64,000 nt of DNA, taken from the NCBI RefSeq assembly GCF_900113835.1, contig NZ_FOQV01000003.1, positions 744,001-808,000 on the forward strand. The letters run 5' to 3'. Below are positions 40,972-50,154 of this stretch, in pieces (position 1 is the stretch's first letter; each line of letters opens with the position of its first letter). Made by a program: the position numbers and the translations under genes. The notes under the pieces were generated by a model. That model had not been told where the DNA came from, did not search any database, and saw only the letters and a program-made list of their open reading frames with translations. Origin of the DNA: Allobosea sp. OK403. GTDB lineage: Bacteria > Pseudomonadota > Alphaproteobacteria > Rhizobiales > Beijerinckiaceae.

Positions 40972-41925
40972 ATGCCCTATGTGGAAGCGAACCGCGTCAC
41001 GATCGCCTATGAAAGCTTCGGCCCTGTCGATGGCGAGGTGATCCTGCTGATAGCGGGCCTGGGCACGCAGATGCTGCGATGGAGCTCGGAGTTTTGCGAC
41101 AGGCTCATGGCGCAGGGCTTTCGCGTGATACGGTTCGACAATCGCGATGCCGGCCTGTCGACGCATCTGCGCGACCATCCCGCCCCGGATTTCGCCGCCC
41201 TGTCGGCGGCTGCCGCCAGCGGACGGCCGTTCGCGGTTCCCTATACGCTCGAGGACATGGCGAGCGATACGCTCGGCCTGCTCGACGCGCTGGGAATAGA
41301 GCAGGCCCATCTGGTTGGCCGCTCGATGGGCGGGATGATCGCGCAGATCGTTGCGAGCGCCTATCCGCACCGCACCCTGTCACTCGCCGCGATCATGTCC
41401 GCTACCGGCAATCCGGAGCTTCCCAAGGCAGCGCCGGAGGTCATGGCGATGCTGATGCGACCAGCACCGGCTCCTTCAGAGGACCTCGAGGGATATCTCG
41501 GCCACAACCTCGCCTTCGCGCGTCGCATCGCCGGTCCGGGCTATCCCTTCGACGAGATGGCCCAGCGCGCACTCATCATGAGCGAACTGGCACGGTCATA
41601 TGATCCAGCCGGCACAGGCCGCCAGATCGCCGCCATCGCCGCAACCGGCGATTTGCGCCCGCGCCTGAGCCAGATCACCGCGCCGACCCTGGCGGTGCAT
41701 GGCGCGGACGATTCCCTGGTCCCAACGGCTGCCGGCGCGGACATCGCAGCCTCGATCTCCGGCGCCCGCCTCATGATCATCGACGGCATGGGCCACGACC
41801 TCCCCGCGCCGCTTTACAACAGGGTGGTTCGGGCGATCGCTGAAAACGCGCGCAGCGCGGGCCAGGCCTCGAACGCGCCGCCTCGACGAAGCCCTGCGAT
41901 GGACCCCAGTGAAACTTGGGTCTAG
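40972..41925 (+). CDS. Alpha/beta-hydrolase
   Basis: The 317-residue enzyme has an oxyanion/HG region LIAGLGTQMLRW, Ser118 in VGRSMGGMIAQ, Asp in VHGADDSLVP and His in GMGHDLP. The opening with cap domain resembles aclacinomycin methylesterase-like hydrolases. It is probably co-transcribed with the DUF2239 gene. The C-terminal 30 residues (SAGQASNAPPRRSP) look disordered. Substrate unknown. Confidence 0.88.
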   Translation: MPYVEANRVTIAYESFGPVDGEVILLIAGLGTQMLRWSSEFCDRLMAQGFRVIRFDNRDAGLSTHLRDHPAPDFAALSAAAASGRPFAVPYTLEDMASDTLGLLDALGIEQAHLVGRSMGGMIAQIVASAYPHRTLSLAAIMSATGNPELPKAAPEVMAMLMRPAPAPSEDLEGYLGHNLAFARRIAGPGYPFDEMAQRALIMSELARSYDPAGTGRQIAAIAATGDLRPRLSQITAPTLAVHGADDSLVPTAAGADIAASISGARLMIIDGMGHDLPAPLYNRVVRAIAENARSAGQASNAPPRRSPAMDPSETWV

Positions 41926-42060
41926 GGTGCCTCCAGTCGGGGGACGAAGCGGCCTGGCATTTCAGATATCGTGAGGATTTTGCAAGGGAGCGCCTTTCGG
42001 CAAGCGGCCTCCTTCTTCGCGCCATAACATCGCCGCGCGTGCGTACCCCAGGCGAATCTC

Positions 42061-45000
42061 ATGACCCAGCAGAGCCGCAGCGACACGCTCGAAGCCGCCC
42101 GAAAGGCTGCGAGCCTGCGCCCTTCGGAACCGGGCGCCTCGAAACCGTCGCTGGACGGCCTCGGCCTGGTCGTCGGCATCGGCGCATCGGCCGGCGGGCT
42201 CAATGCGTTCAAGGCCTTCCTGAAGAGCATGCCGGCGGAGAACGGCATGACGTTCGTGCTGGTCCAGCATCTGGCGCCCGACCATAAGAGCATGCTGACC
42301 GACCTTTTGGGACAAGCGACCGGCATGCGCGTGCTGGAAGCCGAAGACGGCGTGATCGCGACGGCGAACACAGTCTATGTCATTCCGCCGGACGCGACCC
42401 TGATCCTCCAGGATCGGCGCTTGCGGGTCTCCAAACCCGCACCGCCGCGCGCCTTGCGCCGGCCGATCGATACGTTCTTCACCTCGCTTGCCGAGGACCA
42501 GGGCGAAAATGCCGTCTGCATCGTGCTCTCGGGCACCGGCAATGACGGCGCGCTTGGCCTGTCGGCGGTCAAGGAAAATGGCGGCCTCACCCTGGCCCAG
42601 GCGGAGTTCGACCACATTGCGATGAGCGGCATGCCGCAAAGCGCCACGGCGACCGGCTTCGTCGACGAGGTGATGCCGGTCGAGCAGATGCCGGCGCGGC
42701 TGCTCGACCATCAGCGCCATTTGTCCGCGGTCGCATCGCGCAAGGACGATGATGGAACGCGGCGCGACACAGGCAGGTATCTGGTCACGATCAGTGCCCT
42801 GCTGCGCGCCCAGATCGGGCATGATTTCGTCCATTACAAGGAAAAGACCCTGGTTCGTCGCGTCCAGCGCCGCATGCAGGTGCTGCAGATCGATGAAGTC
42901 CCGGCCTATATCGCCCGCCTGCGTGACGACCCTGGCCAGATCGATCTGCTCTTCCGCGAACTCCTGATCGGGGTGACCCAGTTCTTCCGTGACCCCGAGG
43001 CTTTCAAGGCGCTGCAGGCTGCGTTGGCGCCGAAGTTTGCAGGCGACCAGCGCGGCGATGACACGATCCGGATCTGGGTGCCGGGCTGCGCCACGGGGGA
43101 GGAGGTCTATTCGCTCGCCATTCTCGTGAGGGAGATCATTGCGCAGCGACCGAGCGCGGTGAGAGTCCAGATCTTCGGCACCGATATCGACAATGCCGCG
43201 ATCGCCTTCGCCCGCCAGGCCCGCTACCGCAAGATGACAGGCGTGACGCCCGAGCGGCTCGCGAAATGGTTTTCCCCCGATGGCGACGCGTATTGCCCGG
43301 TGAAGGTGATCCGCGAGATGTGCGTGTTCTCGACCCACAGCGTCACCAAGGACCCGCCCTTCTCCAAGCTCGATCTGATCTCCTGCCGCAATCTCCTGAT
43401 CTATATGAACGCTGCCCTGCAGGATCGCGTACTGAAAACCTTTCATTACGCGCTCAAGCCGGATGGCATGCTGTTTCTCGGGCCCTCGGAAAGCATGACA
43501 CGCCAGAGCCGGTTATTTGCCGACAGCGACAAGAAGCACCGCATCTTCCGGCGCGAGGATACGGTTGCCACCTTGCCGGACGTCACGCTCCGTGCGGCAT
43601 CCTTCGCAACTCCTGATCTGCCGCCGGCCGGGCTTGCTGCCGGCCCGGGAGAAGACCGGATCGACAAGACCGCGCGCCGGATGCTCGAGAAATATTCTCC
43701 CGCCTATGTCGTCATCGACAAGCATCACGATATCCTGCGCTTTTCCGGCGGTGAGGCTGGGCACTATCTCGAACCTTCATCGGGGGTGGCGAGCCTCAAC
43801 CTCTTCGGCATACTACGGAAGGCTTTGCGGCCGATCGTGCGCAGCACGCTGCAGCAGGCGCTCTCCAAGAAGGCCGCGGCGGTGCACGAGGCCGTGCCGG
43901 TCAGGATCGACGGGCAGATTCGGGCTGTCACCGTCATCGTCGAGCCGCTCTCCGAGGGGGGATTATGCGTCGTCGCCTTTCGCGATGACGGCATCCGCGT
44001 CGTCAGCCGCAGCAGGAAGGCGAGCATCGCGAGCGAAGCCGCCGCGACGGCCGCCATGGAGCACGAACTGCTGACGGTGAGGATGCAGCTGCAGGCGACG
44101 GTCGACGAGCTGGAAACGATCAACGAGGAAAGGCGGGCCGCGGCGGAAGAATATCAATCGGCCAATGAGGAGCTGCAATCGTCGAATGAGGAGCTGGAAA
44201 CCTCGAAGGAGGAGATGCAGTCGATCAATGAGGAGCTGCAGACCGTCAATGCCGAGGTCGTCAGCAAGAACGAGGCGCTGACGCACCTTAACAGCGACCT
44301 GAAGAACCTGCTCGATAGCACCGAGATCGCCACCAGCTTCCTGGACAGCAATCTGCGCATCAAAAGCTTCACGCCGAAGATGACCGATATCTTCCATCTG
44401 CGCGACAGCGATCGCGGGCGCCCGATTACCGACATCACCTCCATGCTCGGCTATGACGAGATCGAGGATGATGCGCGCCAGGTCTTGCGCGAGCTCTCGG
44501 TCGTCGAACGCGAGGTGCAGATCAAGCATCACGGCATGAGCTTCCTGATGCGGATGCGGCCCTACCGCACCATGGACAACGTCGTCGACGGCGTCGTGAT
44601 CACCTTCATGGACATCAATGAGCGCAAGAAGGCGGAAGAGACGCAGGACCTCCTGGTCCGTGAACTCAACCATCGGATCAAGAACCTGTTCGCAGTCACC
44701 AACGGCGTGGTTTCGCTGAGCGCGCGCTCGGCTGGCACGCCGCAGGAGATGGCCAGGGCGATCCGGGGCAGGCTCGAGGCCCTGGCGCGCGCGCATGAAT
44801 TGATCATCCCGGCACTGGGCGGAGGCGGCGAAGCGATCAAACGGGGCACGACGCTCGATGCGCTGGTGACGGCTATCGCATCGCCCTATCGCGAACAGGA
44901 GGGCGATCGTGCGCGCGTCACGGTCGATGGCCCGAATGTGCCGCTTGGCGGGCAGGCGGTCACCAGCCTTGCGCTGGTTCTGCATGAGCTGGCGACGAAC

Positions 45001-45258
45001 GCCACCAAATACGGTGCGTTATCGTCCTCCGATGGTCATATCGCCATCTCATGGTCTGTTGGGAAGGATGCTCTGTCGCTGATCTGGGAGGAGCGCGGCG
45101 GGCCGGTGGTCGCTGGTCCGCCGGTTGGGCAGGGGTTTGGAAGCCTGCTCGCACGCCGCAGCATCGAGGGCCAGCTCGGCGGCGTGCTCGCCTATGACTG
45201 GAAGGCGGAAGGGCTGATCGTGCGCCTGTCGACGCCAATGGAACGATTGCTTCAGTAA
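42061..45258 (+). CDS. CheB-CheR-coiled coil-PAS-HWE histidine kinase fusion
   Basis: The 1065-residue protein has five parts. CheB methylesterase is at about 32-225 (Ser43 in GIGASAGG, VLVQHLAPDHKSM, GTGNDGA). CheR methyltransferase is at about 245-480 (LLIGVTQFFRDPEAF, VPGCATGEEVYS, FGTDIDNAAI, SCRNLLIYM). A long coiled coil is near 670-745 (SANEELQSSNEELETSKEEM), then a PAS domain. An HWE-type kinase follows with His871 in ELNHRIKNLFAV and a C-terminal ATPase (ELATNATKYGAL, GQGFGSLLARR). It couples a chemotaxis-like methylation module to phosphorylation in one polypeptide, presumably cytosolic. A single-domain response regulator follows, its likely phospho-acceptor. Confidence 0.92.
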   Translation: MTQQSRSDTLEAARKAASLRPSEPGASKPSLDGLGLVVGIGASAGGLNAFKAFLKSMPAENGMTFVLVQHLAPDHKSMLTDLLGQATGMRVLEAEDGVIATANTVYVIPPDATLILQDRRLRVSKPAPPRALRRPIDTFFTSLAEDQGENAVCIVLSGTGNDGALGLSAVKENGGLTLAQAEFDHIAMSGMPQSATATGFVDEVMPVEQMPARLLDHQRHLSAVASRKDDDGTRRDTGRYLVTISALLRAQIGHDFVHYKEKTLVRRVQRRMQVLQIDEVPAYIARLRDDPGQIDLLFRELLIGVTQFFRDPEAFKALQAALAPKFAGDQRGDDTIRIWVPGCATGEEVYSLAILVREIIAQRPSAVRVQIFGTDIDNAAIAFARQARYRKMTGVTPERLAKWFSPDGDAYCPVKVIREMCVFSTHSVTKDPPFSKLDLISCRNLLIYMNAALQDRVLKTFHYALKPDGMLFLGPSESMTRQSRLFADSDKKHRIFRREDTVATLPDVTLRAASFATPDLPPAGLAAGPGEDRIDKTARRMLEKYSPAYVVIDKHHDILRFSGGEAGHYLEPSSGVASLNLFGILRKALRPIVRSTLQQALSKKAAAVHEAVPVRIDGQIRAVTVIVEPLSEGGLCVVAFRDDGIRVVSRSRKASIASEAAATAAMEHELLTVRMQLQATVDELETINEERRAAAEEYQSANEELQSSNEELETSKEEMQSINEELQTVNAEVVSKNEALTHLNSDLKNLLDSTEIATSFLDSNLRIKSFTPKMTDIFHLRDSDRGRPITDITSMLGYDEIEDDARQVLRELSVVEREVQIKHHGMSFLMRMRPYRTMDNVVDGVVITFMDINERKKAEETQDLLVRELNHRIKNLFAVTNGVVSLSARSAGTPQEMARAIRGRLEALARAHELIIPALGGGGEAIKRGTTLDALVTAIASPYREQEGDRARVTVDGPNVPLGGQAVTSLALVLHELATNATKYGALSSSDGHIAISWSVGKDALSLIWEERGGPVVAGPPVGQGFGSLLARRSIEGQLGGVLAYDWKAEGLIVRLSTPMERLLQ

Positions 45259-45316
45259 AATCGTTTAATCTACCAGTGCTCACGATTGGAGCAGGAGTCC
45301 TGCCTTGCTCCACGCC

Positions 45317-45685
45317 ATGCCGCTGCCCCTACTGCCGGCAATCCTGATTGTCGATGACGAGCCGTTCATCGCCCTCGACCTTGCCTTGGCGGTCGAGGAT
45401 GCCGGCTGTCTTGTTGTTGGACCAGCGGGAAGCGTGCGCGAAGCTCTTAGCCTGCTCGCATCGAGCCGCGTGACGGCCGCCATCCTCGATGTGAATTTGA
45501 GCGACGGCGATGTGACGCCGGTCGTCGATATCCTGGTCGCGCGCGGCATTCCGCTGATCTTCCAGACCGGCGTCGGACTGCCAGCCTCATTGAAGGCGCG
45601 CTATCCCGACCTTCTCGTCTACGCCAAGCCCGTCATGTCCGAGCGGCTCGTGGACATGCTGATCGGGCTGATCCCCCAGGTCTGA
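45317..45685 (+). CDS. Single-domain response regulator
   Basis: The 122-residue receiver domain has Asp13-Asp14 in LIVDDEPFIALDLALA, the phospho-acceptor Asp58 in AAILDVNLSDGD, and Lys in VYAKPVMSE. The LIVDDEPFIALDLALAVED opening is typical of receivers paired with HWE kinases. It follows the kinase by 58 bases. Start may be ATG 45317 or TTG 45305. There is no output domain, so it acts as a phosphate relay or protein-binding switch. Confidence 0.9.
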   Translation: MPLPLLPAILIVDDEPFIALDLALAVEDAGCLVVGPAGSVREALSLLASSRVTAAILDVNLSDGDVTPVVDILVARGIPLIFQTGVGLPASLKARYPDLLVYAKPVMSERLVDMLIGLIPQV

Positions 45686-46067
45686 TCCAGCCGCTTCAAA
45701 AGGCTGACGCGAAACCCCAACAGGCAGATGCAATCGCGGGCCGGGTCGCCGTTCGGATCTCGTTCGTAAAAGCGCCCGTCCACCCGGGTTCGCCCCCCAA
45801 CGCGCCCTGTGAGGCGCGTAGCCGCTTGGGAAGGCATTTATGCATTCGATGTGAAGGGCTCGATCGCTGCATGGTGTGAAAGGCAAAATTTCTGAACTGA
45901 TCCGACTGAAGCCAGTTTTTGTCCTAAAATTTTTCAGAATTTACCTGGTCGATCGGCGCTTTTGCAAAATAAACAAGCGGAACATTTCTGTAATCTGCGT
46001 GTTTTAAAGCCACCTGACCAATTCGCGGGATATCCTTTCCGACTGGTTCATGCGAAGGATTACTTCC
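45686..46067. other. Gene-poor gap before the DUF1236 gene
   Basis: The left part (45700-45830) is GC-rich; a minus-strand frame there ends in GFRVSLLKRL, vaguely like the tail of a formylglycine-generating-enzyme domain, and may be a gene relic. The right part (45880-46020) is A/T-rich with runs such as CTAAAATTTTTCAGAATTTAC and must hold the promoter of the DUF1236 gene. No intact gene is visible. Confidence 0.4.
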
Positions 46068-46481
46068 ATGCTGAAGACATTTGCCCTGATTTCCGCCATA
46101 GTCATCGCTCCGGCGGCGGCCTTTGCCCAGAATGCTCCGGCAGCCGGTGGCGCGGTTGGTGGCGCAGCGACCGGAGCGGTTGGCGGCGCGATCGTCGGCG
46201 GCCCGGTTGGTGCCGTCGTCGGCGGTGTTGGCGGAGCGGTGGTCGGCGCAATCATCGGTGATCAGACGCCGCGGTTCCAGAGCTATGTCGTGGAGCAGCG
46301 CCGCCCGTCCTACACCTATGCCGAGCCGGTCGTCGTCGGCGCGACGCTGCCGAATGAAGGCGTCACCTACTATGAGGTGCCGCGCGAATATGGCGAGACC
46401 AATTATCGCTACACGGTGCTCAATAACCGCACCGTACTGGTCGATCCCAGGACCCACCGCGTCGTGCAAGTCATCCAGTAA
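46068..46481 (+). CDS. Secreted DUF1236-domain protein with glycine zipper
   Basis: ATG 46068 (GAAGGATT upstream) gives 137 residues: a signal peptide (TFALISAIVIAPAAAFAQ), a Gly/Ala-rich zipper-like region of about 45 residues (GGAVGGAATGAVGGAIVGG), and a C-terminal DUF1236 domain (VGATLPNEGVTYYEVP, then YRYTVLNNRTVLVDP). Such proteins are periplasmic or envelope-associated and often stress-induced in Hyphomicrobiales; function unknown. An earlier ATG at 46050 is possible. The last codons are duplicated downstream (GTCATCCAGTAA twice). Confidence 0.85.
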   Translation: MLKTFALISAIVIAPAAAFAQNAPAAGGAVGGAATGAVGGAIVGGPVGAVVGGVGGAVVGAIIGDQTPRFQSYVVEQRRPSYTYAEPVVVGATLPNEGVTYYEVPREYGETNYRYTVLNNRTVLVDPRTHRVVQVIQ

Positions 46482-46875
46482 TGCAGGTCATCCAGTAAGC
46501 CGGATCACCTGACCCTGGATCAGCCTGACCAGGAGTGATCGCGCTCACACGCAGCCGCTCCTCTATCCGGGTCATAGGCCTGCTCCAGAAATGGGGTGGG
46601 CCTTGGCCCGTTCGATGCGCGCTAGAGCAATTTGCGATCCAGTTGGATCGCTCAATCGCTCTAGATCGTTGTTTTAAAACGTTTTCTTCACGCGAACCGG
46701 TAGCCACTTCGCTCGAAAACGCTCTAGTCCGCGCAACGATGCCGCTCGTGACGGGCTTTGCCCCTCGACATCTGCGCCCGGCATCTGAGCGCCACTACAA
46801 GCCGTCGCCGACCATTGCCGCATCGCTCGACAACCCTGTCGCGCGATCGCCGGCGATGTGAAAGAGGAGACCGAG
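46482..46875. other. Gap containing a family C repeat
   Basis: Right after the stop the sequence GTCATCCAGTAA of the gene end is repeated at 46487-46498. A full family C element lies at 46623-46727. The 150 bases before the phosphomannose isomerase gene are ordinary spacer. No gene is supported. Confidence 0.5.
46623..46727. repeat. CCGGT-core palindrome, family C
   Basis: TAGAGCAATTTGCGATCCAG pairs with TTGGATCGCTCAATCGCTCTA. The second hairpin is AAACGTTTTCTTCACGCG, CCGGTAGCCAC, TTCGCTCGAAAACGCTCTAG. It is nearly identical in plan to 17558-17660 and 52781-52885. Confidence 0.8.
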
Positions 46876-47835
46876 ATGGCGCTCGAGCAGACCCGTGTGC
46901 AGATCGTGCCCAAGCCTTGGGGATCGACCGATCTCTTGCCGTGGAGCGAAGCCGGACATGACGGCGTCGCGATCGGCGAACTCTGGTTCCAACGGCGCGA
47001 TCCCAAGGCGCCCGAGCCTGCCCTGCTGCTCAAATTGTTGTTCACGCAGGAGGCCTTGTCGATCCAGGTGCATCCGGATGATGCGCTAGCTCAGGCGATG
47101 GGGCAGGCACACGGCAAGACCGAGGCCTGGTACATCCTCTCCGCTACGCCGCAGGCCACGGTCGGCGTTGGGCTGACATCCGTCCTCACAAGCGCGCAGC
47201 TGCGCTGCGCCATCGCCAACGGCTCGATCACGGAGCACCTGCACTGGCGCAAAGCCGTCAAGGACGACGTCATCTTCGTGCCGGCGGGAACGATCCACGC
47301 AATCGGCGCGGGCCTCGTGCTCGCGGAGATACAGCAGCGCAGCGATACGACGTTTCGCCTATTCGACCATGGGCGTGCGCGCGAGCTCCATATCGAGCAG
47401 GGCGTCGCCGCCGCCCGTGCCGGGCCTGCCGAGAGCCAAGCCCCGCCTGAGCACCTGACCGACACCAGAACCCTGCTCGTCGCAAGCCCCTATTTCGTCC
47501 TCGAACGGCTCGATCTGGCCGCAGGCTCGGCCTGGGAGCTGGACGCCAGGCACGAGACCTGGCTGGTCGTCATCGCCGGCGATGCTCAACTCGGACCATC
47601 CCAGGCCGGCATCGGCGAGGGCTGCTTCGTCGAGGCCCAGACGATGCGCATCAAGGCAGGCCGCGATGGCCTGACCTGCCTCGTGGCCTATGAGGCCACC
47701 AAGCCGAGCCACGACCTTCTGCGCGCCCTGGACGAAAGCTTTGCGCTTGCGCCGGGCAACGCCGCTGTCCAGCCGCCCCTGCTCCTCCCCGCGCTCGCGG
47801 GTTCAACGATCCCCGTCACGGAGGCACGACCATGA
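46876..47835 (+). CDS. manA: Mannose-6-phosphate isomerase, class I-like
   Basis: The 319-residue cupin enzyme opens KPWGSTDLLPW and has zinc ligands Gln64 and His66 in SIQVHPDD, Glu83 in GKTEAWYIL, and His in VPAGTIHAIG. It interconverts mannose-6-phosphate and fructose-6-phosphate, feeding GDP-mannose or mannoside turnover. AGAGGAG precedes ATG 46876 well; GTG 46858 is less likely. Its TGA overlaps the next ATG (ATGA), coupling it to the glycosyltransferase fusion, which supports a mannose theme for this locus. Confidence 0.87.
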   Translation: MALEQTRVQIVPKPWGSTDLLPWSEAGHDGVAIGELWFQRRDPKAPEPALLLKLLFTQEALSIQVHPDDALAQAMGQAHGKTEAWYILSATPQATVGVGLTSVLTSAQLRCAIANGSITEHLHWRKAVKDDVIFVPAGTIHAIGAGLVLAEIQQRSDTTFRLFDHGRARELHIEQGVAAARAGPAESQAPPEHLTDTRTLLVASPYFVLERLDLAAGSAWELDARHETWLVVIAGDAQLGPSQAGIGEGCFVEAQTMRIKAGRDGLTCLVAYEATKPSHDLLRALDESFALAPGNAAVQPPLLLPALAGSTIPVTEARP

Positions 47836-50117
47836 GCCCGCTTCACCGCATCGCCTTCATCGGCAATTCGCTCCCGCGCCGCTGCGGGATCGCGACCTTC
47901 ACCACCGATCTGCAGCAGGCGGTCGCGTCATCGGGCGCGGGTATGGACACCTCCATCGTAGCCATGAACGACCATGGTCATGGCTATGACTACCCGCCTT
48001 CCGTCCATTGCCAGGTGCGCGACGAGCGGCTGGAGGATTACGCACGCGCCGCCGATTTCCTGAATGACGGCCGGTTCGACGTCGTCTCGCTCCAGCACGA
48101 GTTCGGGATCTTCGGCGGTGAAGCCGGGAGCCACATCATGGCGCTGCTGTCGCGTCTGACGGTGCCGGTCGTCACCAGCCTGCATACCGTCCTGTCCACG
48201 CCAACGGCCGTGCAGCGCGACGTGATGGAGCGGGTCATCGACGCCTCGGCGCGGGTCGTTGTCATGGCCGAAAAGGCGCGCGACTTGCTGCGGACAGTCT
48301 ACCGGCTCCCCGCCGACAAGATCGAGGTCATCCCACACGGCATTCCCGCTTTCGCCTTTCTCGAGCCCGACGAGGCCAAGGCCAGGCTCGGCTTCAGCGG
48401 CCGCTCCGTCATCCTGACCTTCGGCCTATTGTCGCCCAACAAAGGCATCGAGGTGATGATCGACGCGATGCCTTCGATCCTGCGCCGCCGCCCCGACACG
48501 GTTTATGTGGTTCTGGGCGCGACGCATCCCAATCTGGTTCGCGAGCAGGGCGAGGCTTATCGCGCCAGCCTGATGAACCGCGTGCGCGAGCTCGGTGTCG
48601 AGGATCACGTGGTCTTCCTCGATCAGTTCGTCGATCAGGCAACGCTGCTCGGCTTCATCTCGATGTGCGATGTCTATGTCACGCCCTATCTCAACGAAGC
48701 GCAGATGACGTCCGGGACGCTGGCCTACAGCTTCGGTCTGGGCAAAGCGGTGGTCTCGACACCGTACTGGCACGCGCAGGAACTGCTCGCCGACGGGCGC
48801 GGCATTCTGGTGCCGTTCGGCGATGCGGTTGCGATTGGCGACGAGATCGCAGGCCTTCTGACCGATGACAGTCGGCGGCAGGCGATGCGATTGCGCGCCT
48901 ATGCAAGCAGCCGCTCGATGACATGGGAGCGAACCGCCAAGCGCTATCTCACGGCTTTCGAAACAGCGCGCCGGGGTCGCCTGCTGACTGTGGTCGCGGG
49001 TGCAGCCCAGGCAAAACCTTTGCCGCAGGTCGCCGCGCCTCCCGAGATGCGGACGGGCCATTTCCTGAGCATGTGCGACGATACCGGCCTGTTCCAGCAC
49101 GCCGTCCATTCCGTGCCCGATCGCACGCATGGCTACTGCGTCGACGACAATGCCCGGGCGCTGCTCCTGGCCTGCGTGCTGAACAGCACCAGTGAGCCGC
49201 GCCTGTCGGAAGCACTGACGGCGCGTTTCGCCTCGTTCGTCCAGCATGCCTGGAACCCCGATACGCGGCGATTCCGCAATTTCATGAGCTTCGACCGGCG
49301 CTGGCTCGAGGATACCGGTTCGGAAGACAGCCACGGACGGACACTCTGGGCGCTTGGCGAATGCGCGCGCAGCGATATCAGCCCGTCGCGCCGGCAATGG
49401 GCCGCCGCCTTGTTCGCGGAAGCCTTGCCGGTGGTCGAGGAATTCACCTCGCCCCGCGCCTGGGGCTTCGCCTTGCTCGGCCTGGACGCCTATTGCGCGA
49501 TTGCCGGCGCGCCGGCGACGGCGATCTGGCTGCGCCCGCTGCTGGCCGACCGGCTGCTCGGCCTGATGTCGGCGGCCGAGACGCCGGACTGGGTCTGGTT
49601 CGAGGACGGATTGTCCTATGACAATGCGCGCCTGCCCCAGGCCCTGATCGCGACTGGGGTTTCGATGAAGGTTACGGCCTATGTCGAGGCGGGCTTGCGC
49701 TCGCTGCGCTGGCTCACGGCCCTGCAGACCAGCCCGGCTGGCTTGTTCAGGCCGGTCGGCTCGGACAGCTTCGGCGACAAGCGCTGTGCGCCCAAAGCCT
49801 TCGATCAGCAGCCGCTGGAAGCGACCGCGACGATCTCTGCCTCACTTGCCGCCTGGCGCGCGGATGGCGACCCGCAATGGCGGGCCGAGGCCGCCCGCGC
49901 CTTCGCCTGGTTCCTGGGCCACAACGACCTCTCATCGCCCTTGGTCGATCTGGACACGGGTGCCTGTCGCGACGGCCTGCATCGCGACCGACCGAATGAG
50001 AACCGCGGCGGCGAATCCGTGGTATCCTACCTCATCAGCCTCGCCGAGATTCGCCAGCTAGCCCGCATCAGCGGGGACCGCCCGAAACTGGCGCCGCTTC
50101 GGGCCTTGCACGCCTGA
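47832..50117 (+). CDS. GT4 glycosyltransferase fused to an alpha/alpha-barrel hydrolase-like domain
   Basis: The 761-residue protein has a GT4 (GT-B) half, about residues 5-385: N-terminal FIGNSLPRRCGIATFTTDL, SLQHEFGIFGGEAGS, VIPHGIPAF, TFGLLSPNKGIE and the acidic donor-binding region FLDQFVDQATLLGF with PYLNEAQMTSGTLAYSFGLGK. Residues about 410-755 form a helical domain with DRTHGYCVDDNARALLLAC, EDSHGRTLWALGE, NWVWFEDG-like VWFEDGLSYDN, and a C-terminal HRDRPNENRGGES; this resembles six-hairpin glycosidase/phosphorylase-associated domains. It probably builds or edits a mannoside with the adjacent isomerase and GH130 enzyme. No signal peptide or membrane helix is seen. Confidence 0.83.
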   Translation: MSPLHRIAFIGNSLPRRCGIATFTTDLQQAVASSGAGMDTSIVAMNDHGHGYDYPPSVHCQVRDERLEDYARAADFLNDGRFDVVSLQHEFGIFGGEAGSHIMALLSRLTVPVVTSLHTVLSTPTAVQRDVMERVIDASARVVVMAEKARDLLRTVYRLPADKIEVIPHGIPAFAFLEPDEAKARLGFSGRSVILTFGLLSPNKGIEVMIDAMPSILRRRPDTVYVVLGATHPNLVREQGEAYRASLMNRVRELGVEDHVVFLDQFVDQATLLGFISMCDVYVTPYLNEAQMTSGTLAYSFGLGKAVVSTPYWHAQELLADGRGILVPFGDAVAIGDEIAGLLTDDSRRQAMRLRAYASSRSMTWERTAKRYLTAFETARRGRLLTVVAGAAQAKPLPQVAAPPEMRTGHFLSMCDDTGLFQHAVHSVPDRTHGYCVDDNARALLLACVLNSTSEPRLSEALTARFASFVQHAWNPDTRRFRNFMSFDRRWLEDTGSEDSHGRTLWALGECARSDISPSRRQWAAALFAEALPVVEEFTSPRAWGFALLGLDAYCAIAGAPATAIWLRPLLADRLLGLMSAAETPDWVWFEDGLSYDNARLPQALIATGVSMKVTAYVEAGLRSLRWLTALQTSPAGLFRPVGSDSFGDKRCAPKAFDQQPLEATATISASLAAWRADGDPQWRAEAARAFAWFLGHNDLSSPLVDLDTGACRDGLHRDRPNENRGGESVVSYLISLAEIRQLARISGDRPKLAPLRALHA

Positions 50118-50154
50118 GCCTCCGGCGAGCACGCACAAACAGACTGGGGTCGCC

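Noticed and set aside
41962..43446. Open frame of 494 codons on the minus strand
   Set aside because: It is antisense to the CheB-CheR-kinase gene, with Arg/Asp/Glu-rich shadow composition.
45619..45837. Minus-strand frame ending GFRVSLLKRL that faintly recalls a formylglycine-generating-enzyme tail
   Set aside because: It overlaps the end of the response-regulator gene, lacks the rest of the domain and has no start signal; at most a relic.
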